Assembly (NCBI GenBank): GCA_964476565.1
Contig: CAYZBG010000008.1
Location: 1 to 64,000 of the forward strand
DNA: 64,000 nucleotides
From: CAMAXB01 sp964476565
GTDB taxonomy: Bacteria; Verrucomicrobiota; Verrucomicrobiia; Opitutales; Opitutaceae
Reading direction: 5' to 3'
Shown here: positions 1 to 9,405 of the stretch, piece after piece
How positions within the stretch are numbered: position 1 is the stretch's first letter
How the letters are laid out: each line of letters opens with the position of its first letter
Translations under genes and position numbers: made by a program
The notes under the pieces: model-generated
Told to the model about the DNA's origin: nothing
The model's input: only the letters and a program-made list of their open reading frames with translations
The model's database searches: none

Positions 1-32
1 CGATTACGAGAAAGAGAACGAATTGAACGGAC

Positions 33-125
33 GGAGCGGCGACACTCGTGTCGCCGCCTAATGCCGGACAGGCTTTCGTTCGCCGGTCGGGCATCAGACC
101 CGGCGACACTCGTGTCGCCGCTCCT
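33..125. repeat. Inverted pair of palindromic repeats (REP/BIME-like)
   Basis: Two copies of the same palindrome lie at 37-56 and 101-120. Each has a 9-bp stem (CGGCGACAC / GTGTCGCCG) around a TC centre. The first copy is preceded by GGAG and the second followed by CTCC, so the two copies face each other. The DNA between them also folds, with ATGCC near 61 facing GGCAT near 91. The unit sits just downstream of the leftmost gene on the minus strand. The architecture is that of REP/BIME elements; no RAYT transposase gene is in the window. Dispersal elsewhere in the genome is inferred, not seen. Confidence 0.6.
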
Positions 126-147
126 TGTCGACCATGAGCCGCGGACG

Positions 148-1146
148 CTACGCGGGTTCGCGCACGAGGTTGATGACCTCGGTCGGACTGAGCGTGGCGG
201 CACGCTGCTGGATGCTGCCGGCATGCGAGGAGAAGAGACGCTGGCCGTCGCCGAGGAGACGGGCGTAGGTGTCCTTCAACACGGCCGTCTCCATCTTGCG
301 TCCGCCGGCGTAGTAGCGGTTCGCGAGCTGGCCCAGCGCCCAGGTCGTGGCGAATGTGAACGCCGCGCCGGTGGCCGCTCCGGTCGCACCGCGGGCGAGG
401 CCGCCCACCATGCCGCCGCCGAGCGCCTTGCCGACAAGTCCGCCCAGTAGCTTGCGGGCGTAACCTTCGACGGCCTGGGACGCGAGGCCGACGCCGGCGG
501 TGGCGAGAAAATCGCGGATGTGTCCGCGGTCGAGGGTGTAGCCGTAGGTCTTGCCCACGCGGTACACCATTTTCATCTGCAAGGGCAGGATCGCCATCGA
601 GGCGAGCGACTGCGGCAGCAGCTCGAGCGCGCCGTTCAGGATCGCGTAGTTGAGCACCATCTTGTCGAGCGCGGCCGAGTCGACGGGAACCAGGCGCGGC
701 GGGGGCGTCGATGACGACGACGGAGCCGCGGGTGGCGGGGGCGGCGGGGTGGCCGCCATCGCGGCCGTGGCAAGGCCGGTGCCCGTCTGCTCCACCGGGG
801 CGGCAGCCGCCCGGTCAAGTTTGAGGGCGCTGCGCAGCTGGGCGAGGAAGGCGGACTCGGCGGCGTTGGGCGGACCGTCCGTGTCGCAGACCCCGACGGC
901 CATTTCATAGGCGAGCAGGCGGGACTCCGGTGACACGAGTCCAGCGGCGGCTTGGTCGAGCGTGACCTTCTTGCCCAGCACGTCCTGGTACAAGGACCAC
1001 ACGTTGAGCGCGCCGCCGTCCGTCTGCAGGCTTTCCGCCACGCGGCGCACCGCCGCCCGTTCGCGATCGTCCTTCTCGCCATCGGCGAAGGCCGCCATCA
1101 GCACGAGCGTGAGGACCGAACGTTTTTCCGCGTCATTCATTTCCAT
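148..1146 (-). CDS. TerB-like / DUF697-like two-domain protein
   Basis: This 332-residue protein has an N-terminal helical region (about 8-112) resembling the TerB tellurite-resistance fold, with acidic patches at DGEKDD (22-27) and CDTDG (about 87-91). A Pro/Ala/Ser-rich linker follows (about 115-152). The C-terminal half resembles DUF697, the domain found beside YcjF-type GTPases, with a Gly/Ala-rich membrane-active stretch at about 215-262 (GGLVGKALGGGMVGGLARG). I chose the start MEMNDAEKRS because the upstream extension of the open frame looks non-coding. No signal peptide is visible, so it is probably cytoplasmic or membrane-associated. The role is unknown; TerB and DUF697 proteins are often linked to membrane stress. 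It is divergent from the BNR-repeat gene. Confidence 0.8.
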   Translation of the reverse strand: MEMNDAEKRSVLTLVLMAAFADGEKDDRERAAVRRVAESLQTDGGALNVWSLYQDVLGKKVTLDQAAAGLVSPESRLLAYEMAVGVCDTDGPPNAAESAFLAQLRSALKLDRAAAAPVEQTGTGLATAAMAATPPPPPPAAPSSSSTPPPRLVPVDSAALDKMVLNYAILNGALELLPQSLASMAILPLQMKMVYRVGKTYGYTLDRGHIRDFLATAGVGLASQAVEGYARKLLGGLVGKALGGGMVGGLARGATGAATGAAFTFATTWALGQLANRYYAGGRKMETAVLKDTYARLLGDGQRLFSSHAGSIQQRAATLSPTEVINLVREPA

Positions 1147-1294
1147 AACCGACCATCCTAGCGCTCCGAGGGCAGCGTGACGATTATGCAATGGACCGCT
1201 GATTCTACTCCGGGCTTGGGCGGACATGTTACGTTTCGATGGCAGGAACGGGCTGCTATCGACGGCCAGCGTCCTGCCCGTGCAGCCTGCGGTC

Positions 1295-3550
1295 ATGATG
1301 CAATGGCTTTGTCGTTGGAATCGGGTGGTCATGGGTTGGGGCGGATTGGCGCTGGCCGGTGGCCAGGCCTTTGCGGCTGCGGACGCGGGTGCCGCGACCT
1401 TTCGCTTCCGGGCTGACCGGACCGCGCCCTTGAATACCGATCGCGGCTGGGCTGGGGCGCAGGGCGAGGCCGTCACCGTCCAGGCGGACACGCCGTTTCG
1501 CCTGCGCTTTGAGGTCGAGGCCTCGGCCGCGACCTCTGGCGGCAGTGTTCTTCGGCTTGAGTCGCGCCGCAACGGCGGTCCCTGGACCCGGGTCGAGGCC
1601 TTCGACTTCCCGTATCCACAACGTGAATTCACGTGGGATTTCACGGACGCCGTGGTCGGCTCGGTGCCCGCAGGCTGGGCGCTGGTCGGTGGGGCTCCGG
1701 CGCAATGGATCATCGCGGAGACGGGCGACTCCCGCGTGCTGCGGTTCGCGGCGGGCGAGCAGCCGGTGTTTGCCCTCGCCTCGCCGCCGTGGGAAGCAGC
1801 CGACGTCGGTGGCGCGGTGCGGCTTCGGTTTCCGGCCGGTGCCCACGTGCCCGTGTCGCTGGTGCTGGGCTACCGGGATGCGCTCGACCATGTGCGCCTG
1901 ACGCTGGATCCGGTTACCGGTGCGATCCGGGTCAGCCGCGTGGTCGGTGGAGTGGAACGCGAGCATGCGTCGCGGCCGGCGGTGTTTCCGGCCGGTGAGT
2001 GGCTCGAGGTGGAGTTTGCCTACGAGGGGCGTACGGTGCGCGTCGATTTTCAGGACGGCACGGTGGACTTTGACGTGGAGCTCGAAGCCGGGCTGCCGGC
2101 GGCGCCGGTCGGTCTCGCGCTCCCCGCCACGGGTGCGGTGGAGGTGGCAGAGTTCACGATTGAGGGCGAGCCGCGCTCTCCCCGGGTCAGCATCGTGGCG
2201 AGTGCGGGCTACGCCGACGGGGCGCCCACGGAAGATCTGCTCTCCGGTGCGAAGCCGCCGTTTGTGGCCGGCGCGGGCGTCAGTCTGGCCGCCCGCACCC
2301 CGCGGTGGACGGCCACCGCCGGCCACAGTGAGTTCGAGTGGCCGCTGGTGGTGCGCCGTTACAGTGACGGAGCGGTGACCAATGAGGACGGCGATCTCTT
2401 TGAGTTTCGTCTCGTGAACGGGCAGGGCGTGCCTGTCACGGCAGGCGACGGACCTCGAGCGCGGCTCGCGATCCCGCCGGGGCACCTCGGCGGCACCTAT
2501 GTCGAAACGCCGGGACGCATCGGACCCTGGCAGGCGCGCAACGGCGACCTCTACTTCATCATGGAGCCGGCGGAGTCGAGCAACCTGCTCATGATGGTGA
2601 AGTCCACCGACGGAGGACGCCGTTGGCGTGAAGTGGATGGCGCCAACCGGCCGCGCACGGTCGACCTCGAGTCGGTCGATTCGCGCCAGGTGGGCGATAC
2701 GATTCACCTGCTGCATCAGGTGACGGAGTTCAGTGTGCATCATGCGTTCCGCACCTCGGATCATCCCACGCAGCCGGACACCTGGGCGGTGCGGGACGAA
2801 CGCGCCGGCGTCGCGGACTCGTTTTCCCAGGCGGCTTCGCTGGTGGTGCGGCCGGACGGATCGATGGTCGCCTTTCACATCGGCCAGGCGGCGTTGCACG
2901 CCGGGATCCGTTCACCGGAGGGCACGTGGCGCGACCTCGGTGTGATCGATACCGGCGTGGCCAGCCCGCAGGCGGTGATCGGGCCCGGTGGAGAGGTCCA
3001 CGTGGCGTACTTTGGGCTGGATGGCACGCTCTGGCATCGCCGGCTGTTGTCCGACAATCGTTTCACGCCGCGCGCGGAGCTGGCGACCGGGGCGGGTACG
3101 GACCGCGATGCCTTTGGTGCGATCCTGCCGCTCGTGCATCTGCCTGAGACCGGTCGCGTGGCGGTCGTGTACCGTCTCGCGGACGGACACCTCTGGGTGC
3201 GTCACGTTGAACCCAGCGGCGCCCTCACCCCCGCGGTGCGCGTGAGCGATCGGGCAGTCGTGACCGGGGCGGTGGATTCGCAGCAAGCCGGAGCGGACGT
3301 CGTCGCCGACGGCACCACGTTGCATGTCGTGTTCATCGATGAGGCGACCCGCAGCCTGTATTACACCCATGATCGCGGCGGTTGGCAGCCGGCCCGCCTG
3401 CTGGTGGACGGCATCGACGCGGCGTGGGTCCGCGGCAACGTTTATGTGCGCCGCGACGGCGTGCGCGTTTACGGCTATGTCTACGATGCCGGGTCCCAGG
3501 GTGGCGCCGGCATGAACCGGTACGGCGAAGTGGTCCTCGCCGCACCGTAA
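1295..3550 (+). CDS. Secreted BNR-repeat (sialidase-fold) protein
   Basis: This is a predicted exported protein of 751 residues. It begins with a signal peptide (MMQWLCRWNR, then a hydrophobic stretch, cleavage near AFA-A). The first half is beta-rich. The second half carries an Asp-box, STDGGRRW, typical of BNR/sialidase beta-propellers, followed by repeated beta strands (YFIMEP, IHLLHQV, MVAFHIGQ, VHVAYFG, VAVVYRL, LHVVFID). The propeller fold is supported; an enzymatic activity is not, because I cannot identify sialidase catalytic arginines. The frame remains open upstream to 1226, but the signal peptide favours 1295. It stands alone, convergent with the phosphatase gene. Confidence 0.8.
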   Translation: MMQWLCRWNRVVMGWGGLALAGGQAFAAADAGAATFRFRADRTAPLNTDRGWAGAQGEAVTVQADTPFRLRFEVEASAATSGGSVLRLESRRNGGPWTRVEAFDFPYPQREFTWDFTDAVVGSVPAGWALVGGAPAQWIIAETGDSRVLRFAAGEQPVFALASPPWEAADVGGAVRLRFPAGAHVPVSLVLGYRDALDHVRLTLDPVTGAIRVSRVVGGVEREHASRPAVFPAGEWLEVEFAYEGRTVRVDFQDGTVDFDVELEAGLPAAPVGLALPATGAVEVAEFTIEGEPRSPRVSIVASAGYADGAPTEDLLSGAKPPFVAGAGVSLAARTPRWTATAGHSEFEWPLVVRRYSDGAVTNEDGDLFEFRLVNGQGVPVTAGDGPRARLAIPPGHLGGTYVETPGRIGPWQARNGDLYFIMEPAESSNLLMMVKSTDGGRRWREVDGANRPRTVDLESVDSRQVGDTIHLLHQVTEFSVHHAFRTSDHPTQPDTWAVRDERAGVADSFSQAASLVVRPDGSMVAFHIGQAALHAGIRSPEGTWRDLGVIDTGVASPQAVIGPGGEVHVAYFGLDGTLWHRRLLSDNRFTPRAELATGAGTDRDAFGAILPLVHLPETGRVAVVYRLADGHLWVRHVEPSGALTPAVRVSDRAVVTGAVDSQQAGADVVADGTTLHVVFIDEATRSLYYTHDRGGWQPARLLVDGIDAAWVRGNVYVRRDGVRVYGYVYDAGSQGGAGMNRYGEVVLAAP

Positions 3551-3604
3551 GTCGGTCCGAACGCCGGACCCGCCTTGCGGCGAAGTCCGGCGCCGGCTGC
3601 CGCG

Positions 3605-5218
3605 TTACTTTGCGCGGCGGTTCTCCGTTGGCAGCAGTTCGTGCAACGCGTTCGGGCGGCCGTCCGCCTGCTTCTTCAAGGTGAACGCATCGTAGAGCCG
3701 TCCGGTGGCGGTGCGGGCTTCGAAGCGCAGTTCGTCGCCGTCGACGGTGATGATCTGGTACAACTGGGTGTCCTCGGCCGTGCGGGCGAAGGCCTCGTTG
3801 GTGATGTCGTACATCTTGGGCCCGCTGACCGAAACCACATAAACGGTGCCGACGGCCGGATCGTAGGTTTGCAGGCCGGTGGGCACGTTCGTGTAGCCGG
3901 AGGGCGGGGCCTTGGCGCCGGTACGGGCGTAGGTGTGGTCGTGTCCGGTGAGCACGAGGTCGACCTTGAACTCGTCGAACACCGGCTTCCACAGCGCGCG
4001 CAGCTCTGGATTGTCGCGATTCCGCGCGGGCGAGAACATCGGATGGTGGAAGGTCAGGATCGTCCAACGCTGCGGATTGTCGGCGAGCACCGCGCGCAGC
4101 CACGCAATCTGGCCCGGCCGGTCGCGCAGGGAGTCGAGCGAGATGATGCGAACGCCCTGATAGTCGAGGTAGTAGCAGGTCTCCTCGAGTCCTGGGGGCG
4201 GGTTTTGCACCGGATAGGTGAATTGCGGCCGCCAGTGGCGGCTGACCGCCGGCGTGCCCCGCACCGCGATCCGGTCGCGCAGCGGGGCCTTGTCGGGTTC
4301 GGTGCCGACGAGATCGGCGGCGGCGAACCCCGTCAGGGCCGACATACCGGTGTCGATGCCGGTGATGAACTCTTTGGCGTCGAGCGTGAGTTTCGCCGTC
4401 AGCCGACCGTCGGCGGAGCGGGCGTTGACCGTGTAACCGGTGGTGGCGCCGTCGGCACCGCGTTCGCGGATCAGATCGACGGTGACGGCGACCGTACCGC
4501 CGTCCTTGGTCGTCCAGAGCCGCTCGTTTTCCGGGCCCGCGTTCTCGTTGAAGTACTCATGGTTGCCCGGCGTGGCGATGACCGGGATGGTGGCGTTGAC
4601 CCACGCAGGGGCGCCGTGCCACTCGCCCCACTCGGCGTCGCTTGCGTCCTCGTTGATCAAGTCGCCAGCGTGCAGTGTGAACGCGGCCCGCGGGGCGTCG
4701 CGGAACGCTTCCCGGAAGACGCGGGACCAGTGGGTTTTAATGTCGTTCTGGGCGTCGCCAAAGTAGATGAACGTGAAAGGCTTTGGCTCCCGGCTGGCGG
4801 TGCGGAAATGGAACCATTCGCTCCAGTTGACGCCGTCGCCGACGCGGTAGGCGTAGAGGGTGTCGGGCGTGAGGCCGGTGAACGTGACGCTGTGGTAGTG
4901 CGCCTCGTTGAGGTCGCTCTTGAAATCCGTGGTGACGGCCGGATGCGAGGCCGGCTTCAGGGCCCTGCCGTTGTCGTTAGCGACGGCGAGCTCGGCTACG
5001 GCGAGTTCGATCGAGGTATCGGTACGCCAGGTCACGGACTGGGTGGTGGCCGGATCGGCGCTCCACGTCAGCACGATGCGGTCGGGCAGAGGGCGCGGGG
5101 CGTGGGCGGCGGCATCCGGATAGCGGACCGGTTTCCACAGCGACGGACCGTGGTTGTCGTGGGCGGAGCCGGCAGAGCAGACGGCGAGGAGAAGGAACAG
5201 GAGGCGGGAGGTTTTCAT
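3605..5218 (-). CDS. Purple acid phosphatase-like metallophosphoesterase
   Basis: This is a 537-residue exported metallophosphoesterase with a signal peptide (about 1-19). Next comes a fibronectin-III-like domain (about 40-150; LTPDTLYAYRVGDG is the usual purple acid phosphatase signature). The calcineurin-like catalytic domain follows, with metal-ligand motifs in the usual order: FGDAQND, HAGDLIN, PGNHEY, TFHHPMF and TGHDHTYAR. The family hydrolyses phosphomonoesters with a two-metal centre, outside the cytoplasm. It begins 74 bp downstream of a TonB receptor gene on the same strand, so the two are probably co-transcribed. A role in releasing phosphate from an imported or surface-bound organic phosphate is inferred. 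An insertion (about 240-320) between GNHEY and HHPMF is longer than in minimal family members. Confidence 0.92.
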   Translation of the reverse strand: MKTSRLLFLLLAVCSAGSAHDNHGPSLWKPVRYPDAAAHAPRPLPDRIVLTWSADPATTQSVTWRTDTSIELAVAELAVANDNGRALKPASHPAVTTDFKSDLNEAHYHSVTFTGLTPDTLYAYRVGDGVNWSEWFHFRTASREPKPFTFIYFGDAQNDIKTHWSRVFREAFRDAPRAAFTLHAGDLINEDASDAEWGEWHGAPAWVNATIPVIATPGNHEYFNENAGPENERLWTTKDGGTVAVTVDLIRERGADGATTGYTVNARSADGRLTAKLTLDAKEFITGIDTGMSALTGFAAADLVGTEPDKAPLRDRIAVRGTPAVSRHWRPQFTYPVQNPPPGLEETCYYLDYQGVRIISLDSLRDRPGQIAWLRAVLADNPQRWTILTFHHPMFSPARNRDNPELRALWKPVFDEFKVDLVLTGHDHTYARTGAKAPPSGYTNVPTGLQTYDPAVGTVYVVSVSGPKMYDITNEAFARTAEDTQLYQIITVDGDELRFEARTATGRLYDAFTLKKQADGRPNALHELLPTENRRAK

Positions 5219-5292
5219 GGCAACGGAGGGTTAAAACGAAAACCGGGCGCAGGGGGTGCCTGCGCCCGGCGGGTGACCAGCAACAGAGCCGA

Positions 5293-8211
5293 TCAGAAGC
5301 TGTATTCGAGACCGAAGGTGTACTTGCGGCCGGCGAAGCTCGTGTCTTCCACGAAGAAGCCGTAGCCCGAGTAAGAAACCTGCGGGCGGTCGGTGAGGTT
5401 GGTGCCGTTGGCGAAGATCGTGAGACCGTCGCGCAGGCGGTAGCTGACCTCGGCGTCGACCCGCTCTTCGGCGGCGTAGTACTCGTCGCTCTCGATGCTG
5501 TCGCCGAGCCCCTCGATGTAATCGCTGCGGTAGCGGTAATCGAGGCGGGCGCGGAAATTGCCGCGGGCGTATTCGAGCGTGCCGGTGAAGATGTAGTCCG
5601 AGAACCCTTCGAGCGAAAGATCGTCGCGGTCGGTGCGGTTCGGATACTCGGCGTCACTCTCGGTGAACGTGGCGCTGAAGCCCGCCGTGAAGCCCTTCAG
5701 CGGACCGGGCAGGAAATGCAGGCGTTGGCGGGCGATGAGCTCGAGGCCGTAGTTCTTGGCGGAGGTGCCGTTGACAGGGCGCTCGTATTCGAAATCGCCG
5801 CCGGGTGCACGGACCGGGATGCCGTTGGCGTCGAGCACGTCGAATTCGTACACCTCAGTGAAGGTGAAGTCCTTGATGTCCTTGTAGAACACGCCGATCG
5901 AATAGAGCCCGCCGTTGCGGGTGTAGTACTCGAGCTGAACGTCGAAATTATCGGCCGTCGCCGGCTTCAGGTTGGGATTGCCGTCTTCAATGTTGCCGTC
6001 CTCGTCGATGAAGCGTCCCAGCGTCAGCTCGCCGATGCGCGGGCGGCCGTAGCTGCGGTTGTAGCTCTCGCGCAGGATCAGGTTGTCGGAGAGCGCATGG
6101 CGAAAGTGCAGGCTGGGCAGCCAGTGGGAGTAGGAGTCGCCGTTGTTCACGGTGATGACCGAGCCGACGCCGTTGAGGTAGCTCACGCGCTTGTTCACGT
6201 TACTCCACTCGTTGCGTTCATAGCGGACGCCGCCGATGACGGTATGGCGGCCGGCCTGCAGCGTGCCCATGACGTAGGCGGCGGAGGTTTCCTCCTTGGC
6301 GTCGTAGTCCTCGAGGTTGCTGTCGGCGAGGGTGTCCTCCTCTTCCAGTTCAAAGAGACCGGGATTGGTGCGCAGGAGTTCGAGGCCGCGGCGCGGGTAG
6401 ACATCCCAGTACTTTTCCTTGGCGAAGAGCACCACGTCGGTGGGCTCGAGCACCGTGCGGTAGGGGAAGGTCTCGTCCATCGTGTTGACGATGGCGGTCT
6501 GGTCGAACTTCGGCTCGCTGGAGCGGTACTTGGCCCCGGTCTTCACCTTGAAGAGGCTGCGATCGAGGTTGAACGTCTTCTCCCAGTCGATGCGGGCGCT
6601 GACCACGTCCTCGGTCTTGACGCTCGTCTCGTCGATCAACTCGCCTTCGCTCATCAGGCTGAGGTCGCGCGGGTCCTGGCCGCTGAGGATGTTGATGCGG
6701 GCCTCGCCGGTCCAGGGGCGGGTGAGTTCGTACTCGAACAGCATCCACGGGCTGGTGGGCTCCATCAGCATGTTGAGTTCGAGATCGCTGAGGACGGTCT
6801 GCTTGCTGCGGGAGTAGTAGAGATCGTAGGTGAGCAGGCTGCTTTCCCGCTCGTGCCGTCCGCCGAAGGCGAAGGAGTAGAGGTCGTTCTCGCGCTCGTC
6901 GTCGGTGCCGATCCAGCCCATGGAACCGCGGCTGCCGCCGTTGCCGGGCGTGCCGCGCCCGTACGTCGGGGTGAGTTCGGCGTAGGTCTTGCGGCCGCCC
7001 ACGGCGTCCTGAAAACGGGTGTCGATGTCGATGTCCGTCTCGAACTTGATGCCGTTGCGGTCGAAGTGACTGTAGAGCGGACGGAAGTAGAACGAGTTGT
7101 TCTCGTCGGTGCGGAAGTCGATCGAGCCGCTCAGGCCGTAGGTCTTGGTGACGCGGGTGTCGTATTCCCAGTGCGTCGCCTCCATGAACCAGACCGGGCG
7201 ACCGAGGTCGTCGTACTGGCCGAGGTTGAGCTGCGGGTTGTTCGCCGGGGTGACGCGCACCCAGTCGATGTCCGCGTTGAGCGAGTAACGGTCGGTCTTG
7301 TAGCTGCTCGCGGTGAGGCTGATGCCGAGGTTCTTCTCGCCGCCGCCCACGCTGAAGAGATCCGAGTAGGTGAGGTTGGCCGCATGGCCCCACTTGTTCG
7401 GATCCTCGTTGAGTACGCCGCTGGCCTTGAGCTTCACCGAGCGACCGTCGCGCTGAAACGCGCTGCGGCTGACGACGTTGACGATGCCGCCGATGGCGTC
7501 GCCGTCGCGGTCGGGCGTCGGAGCTTTGATGACCTCGATGGTGGTAATGCCATCGGCCGCGAGCTGCCGGGAGTCGAAGGCGCGGCTGCCGCCCGAGGTC
7601 GGGGCGCGGTTGCCGTCGATTTGGAACGAGTTGAACTCACCGGCGATGCCGCGGATGTTGAAGGCACCCTGCGAGCCGTCCTGGGCCTCGTCCACGCTGA
7701 TGCCGGGCAGGCGCTGCAGGGCGGCGCCGATGTTGCCGTCGATCATCTGGCCGAAGGTTTCCTCGGAGACGATGTTCACGATGCCGCTCGCGGTCTTCTG
7801 CTGGTTGATGGCCAGCGACTGGCCGCGCGCCTGCTCGGCGACGGTGAAGGTCTCGAGTTCGAGCACCGTGCTCTTGAGGGCGGCGTTGACCGTCTGGTTG
7901 GAGCCGGACGACACCGTGACGGTGGTGCTGAACGGATCGAGGCCCACGTATTCGACAAGGAGGCGATGGCTGCCGGCGGGGAGGCCGGTGAGGCTGAAGC
8001 GGCCGTCGGCGTCGGTGTAGTCGCGGTAGGGTGAGTTGGCGATCTGGACGATCGCACCCTGCAGGGACCGGCCGGTGGCGACGTCGGAGACGCGGCCGTG
8101 GACGGTGCCGGTGCCGGCCTGCGCGTGCAGCCCAAGCGGCGCGAGTGCAGTGAAGGCGAGACCGACGCGGGGAAGTCGGGCGAGCGAAAGGAGGAGTGAA
8201 GCTAATTTCAT
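5293..8211 (-). CDS. TonB-dependent receptor, Caulobacter type (1)
   Basis: This outer-membrane active transporter has 972 residues. It has a signal peptide (1-31, ending LGLHAQ) and a carboxypeptidase-regulatory-like beta-sandwich (about 33-115; GTVHGRVSDVATGRSLQ). The plug domain (about 135-245) carries LQRLPGISVDEAQDG, FNIRGI and IDGNRAP, then GGIVNVVSRSAF. A long beta-barrel ends in the aromatic FGLEYSF. The plug motifs match the large TonB-receptor family common in Caulobacter, Xanthomonas and Opitutales. I placed the start at MKLASLL because it opens the signal peptide; the frame is open upstream to 8442. The substrate is unknown. The downstream phosphatase suggests an organophosphate ligand, but sugar ligands are equally common for this family. 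Confidence 0.93.
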   Translation of the reverse strand: MKLASLLLSLARLPRVGLAFTALAPLGLHAQAGTGTVHGRVSDVATGRSLQGAIVQIANSPYRDYTDADGRFSLTGLPAGSHRLLVEYVGLDPFSTTVTVSSGSNQTVNAALKSTVLELETFTVAEQARGQSLAINQQKTASGIVNIVSEETFGQMIDGNIGAALQRLPGISVDEAQDGSQGAFNIRGIAGEFNSFQIDGNRAPTSGGSRAFDSRQLAADGITTIEVIKAPTPDRDGDAIGGIVNVVSRSAFQRDGRSVKLKASGVLNEDPNKWGHAANLTYSDLFSVGGGEKNLGISLTASSYKTDRYSLNADIDWVRVTPANNPQLNLGQYDDLGRPVWFMEATHWEYDTRVTKTYGLSGSIDFRTDENNSFYFRPLYSHFDRNGIKFETDIDIDTRFQDAVGGRKTYAELTPTYGRGTPGNGGSRGSMGWIGTDDERENDLYSFAFGGRHERESSLLTYDLYYSRSKQTVLSDLELNMLMEPTSPWMLFEYELTRPWTGEARINILSGQDPRDLSLMSEGELIDETSVKTEDVVSARIDWEKTFNLDRSLFKVKTGAKYRSSEPKFDQTAIVNTMDETFPYRTVLEPTDVVLFAKEKYWDVYPRRGLELLRTNPGLFELEEEDTLADSNLEDYDAKEETSAAYVMGTLQAGRHTVIGGVRYERNEWSNVNKRVSYLNGVGSVITVNNGDSYSHWLPSLHFRHALSDNLILRESYNRSYGRPRIGELTLGRFIDEDGNIEDGNPNLKPATADNFDVQLEYYTRNGGLYSIGVFYKDIKDFTFTEVYEFDVLDANGIPVRAPGGDFEYERPVNGTSAKNYGLELIARQRLHFLPGPLKGFTAGFSATFTESDAEYPNRTDRDDLSLEGFSDYIFTGTLEYARGNFRARLDYRYRSDYIEGLGDSIESDEYYAAEERVDAEVSYRLRDGLTIFANGTNLTDRPQVSYSGYGFFVEDTSFAGRKYTFGLEYSF

Positions 8212-8524
8212 TCGTGTGGTTCTGGTTGAGGCCGGCCCGCGAATGATGCGTCGCGCATCTCCAACGTACGGGTCCGGCATGATCCTAAAGACGGCGTGTT
8301 TCGAACGCGTGACGGTACCGTGCCGGTTCCGCCAAGATTGTGTTAACGATTGAACGCTTCCCTCGTCGGTTGGCCCAAAGGCGTGGCTTGCGCGTGAGTC
8401 ACCGGAAGTTCGCGAGTCAGGTGGCCACGGGCGTGCGATCATGGGATGGACGGCGACCCGAACATCGGTGAGGCTGTACGACGTCCGTCGGATGCCCTTA
8501 ACGCGACCAGACTCCTCTCACCCC
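8212..8524. other. Divergent intergenic region, no gene seen
   Basis: This 313-bp gap separates the minus-strand TonB receptor from the plus-strand LmbE deacetylase and must hold both promoters. The only structure I noticed is the short perfect palindrome ACGGTACCGT at 8312-8321 and a locally AT-richer stretch around 8337-8352. Extended frames of both flanking genes run into it but show no conserved motif or signal peptide. Confidence 0.5.
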
Positions 8525-9325
8525 ATGCCTACGCTTAACGCCATCGCCATCGCCGCACATCCCGATGACATCGAGTACATGATGGCGGGCACCCTGTGCC
8601 TGCTCAAGGAAGCCGGGTATCGTACGCACTACCTCAACGTGGCGACGGGTTCGGGTGGCAGTGTGGTCCATCGCGCGTCCGTCTTGCGCAGGCTGCGCCG
8701 CCAGGAAGGCAAAGCAGCCGCAGCGATTCTCGGCGCGGAATTTCACGAGAGCCTCGTCGACGACCTCGAGGTGGTCTACTCCGTCCCTTTGTTGCGCGCC
8801 TTGACCGCCGTCATTCGCGAAGTGCGTCCCACCATCGTACTGACGCATTCGCCGCAGGACTATATGGAGGATCACATGATCACCTGCCGTCTGGCGGTGA
8901 CGGCGGCGTTTGCCCGCGGTATTCCCAATTTCAAGGCGGGGAAGGCCGCCGCGTGGTCGGGCGACACGACCGTGTATCATGCAATGCCGGTGGGTCTTTG
9001 CGACGGCCTGCGCCGCCGGGTCGTGCCGGGCGCCTTCGTCAACACCGCGAAGGTCCAGGCGCAGAAACGGGCTGCGCTCGCCTGTCACCAGAGCCAGCAA
9101 AATTGGTTGCAGGTGTCGCAGGGCACAAACTCGTATCTGCAACAGATGGAGGACATCGCGCTTGCGGTGGGCCGAATGTCGAAGCGTTTCCGCGTGGCGG
9201 AAGGATGGCGCCGCCATCTGCACCAAGGCTATTCTGCCACCGATTGCGATCCGCTGGCCGAGGCGCTCGGAAAAGCTTACCGAGTGAACCGTGCTTACGA
9301 GCGCGGGTTGGCCAGGTCGGGATGA
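8525..9325 (+). CDS. PIG-L/LmbE-family deacetylase
   Basis: This is a 266-residue protein of the LmbE/PIG-L superfamily, zinc-dependent hydrolases that remove N-acetyl groups from GlcNAc-type sugars or related amides. The hallmark AHPDDIE is at 11-17 (His, Asp and Asp as metal ligand and base). A supporting segment LTHSPQDYMEDH lies at about 112-123, with the usual downstream histidine. The start was taken at MPTLNAIAIA, directly before the first beta strand; the frame is open further upstream without support. No signal peptide is seen, so it is probably cytoplasmic. It is a lone gene, convergent with the rRNA methyltransferase gene. The exact substrate cannot be read from sequence. Confidence 0.9.
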   Translation: MPTLNAIAIAAHPDDIEYMMAGTLCLLKEAGYRTHYLNVATGSGGSVVHRASVLRRLRRQEGKAAAAILGAEFHESLVDDLEVVYSVPLLRALTAVIREVRPTIVLTHSPQDYMEDHMITCRLAVTAAFARGIPNFKAGKAAAWSGDTTVYHAMPVGLCDGLRRRVVPGAFVNTAKVQAQKRAALACHQSQQNWLQVSQGTNSYLQQMEDIALAVGRMSKRFRVAEGWRRHLHQGYSATDCDPLAEALGKAYRVNRAYERGLARSG

Positions 9326-9405
9326 ATCGCGGGGAAGCGACCCAATGTGGCACGGCGCGCGCCGGTTCGACGCCCTCTCGTGCGGGGCCTCCCGGCACCG
9401 CACCG

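Noticed and set aside
3575..5365. A 596-codon frame opposite the phosphatase gene
   Set aside because: All metallophosphoesterase motifs lie on the minus strand.
5716..8034. A 772-codon plus-strand frame opposite the first TonB receptor
   Set aside because: The Val/Ala/Gly-rich translation is typical of antisense shadow; the true gene is on the minus strand.
8312..8321. Short palindrome ACGGTACCGT as operator of the first TonB receptor
   Set aside because: Ten bases in GC-rich DNA are likely by chance, and the arms do not extend.
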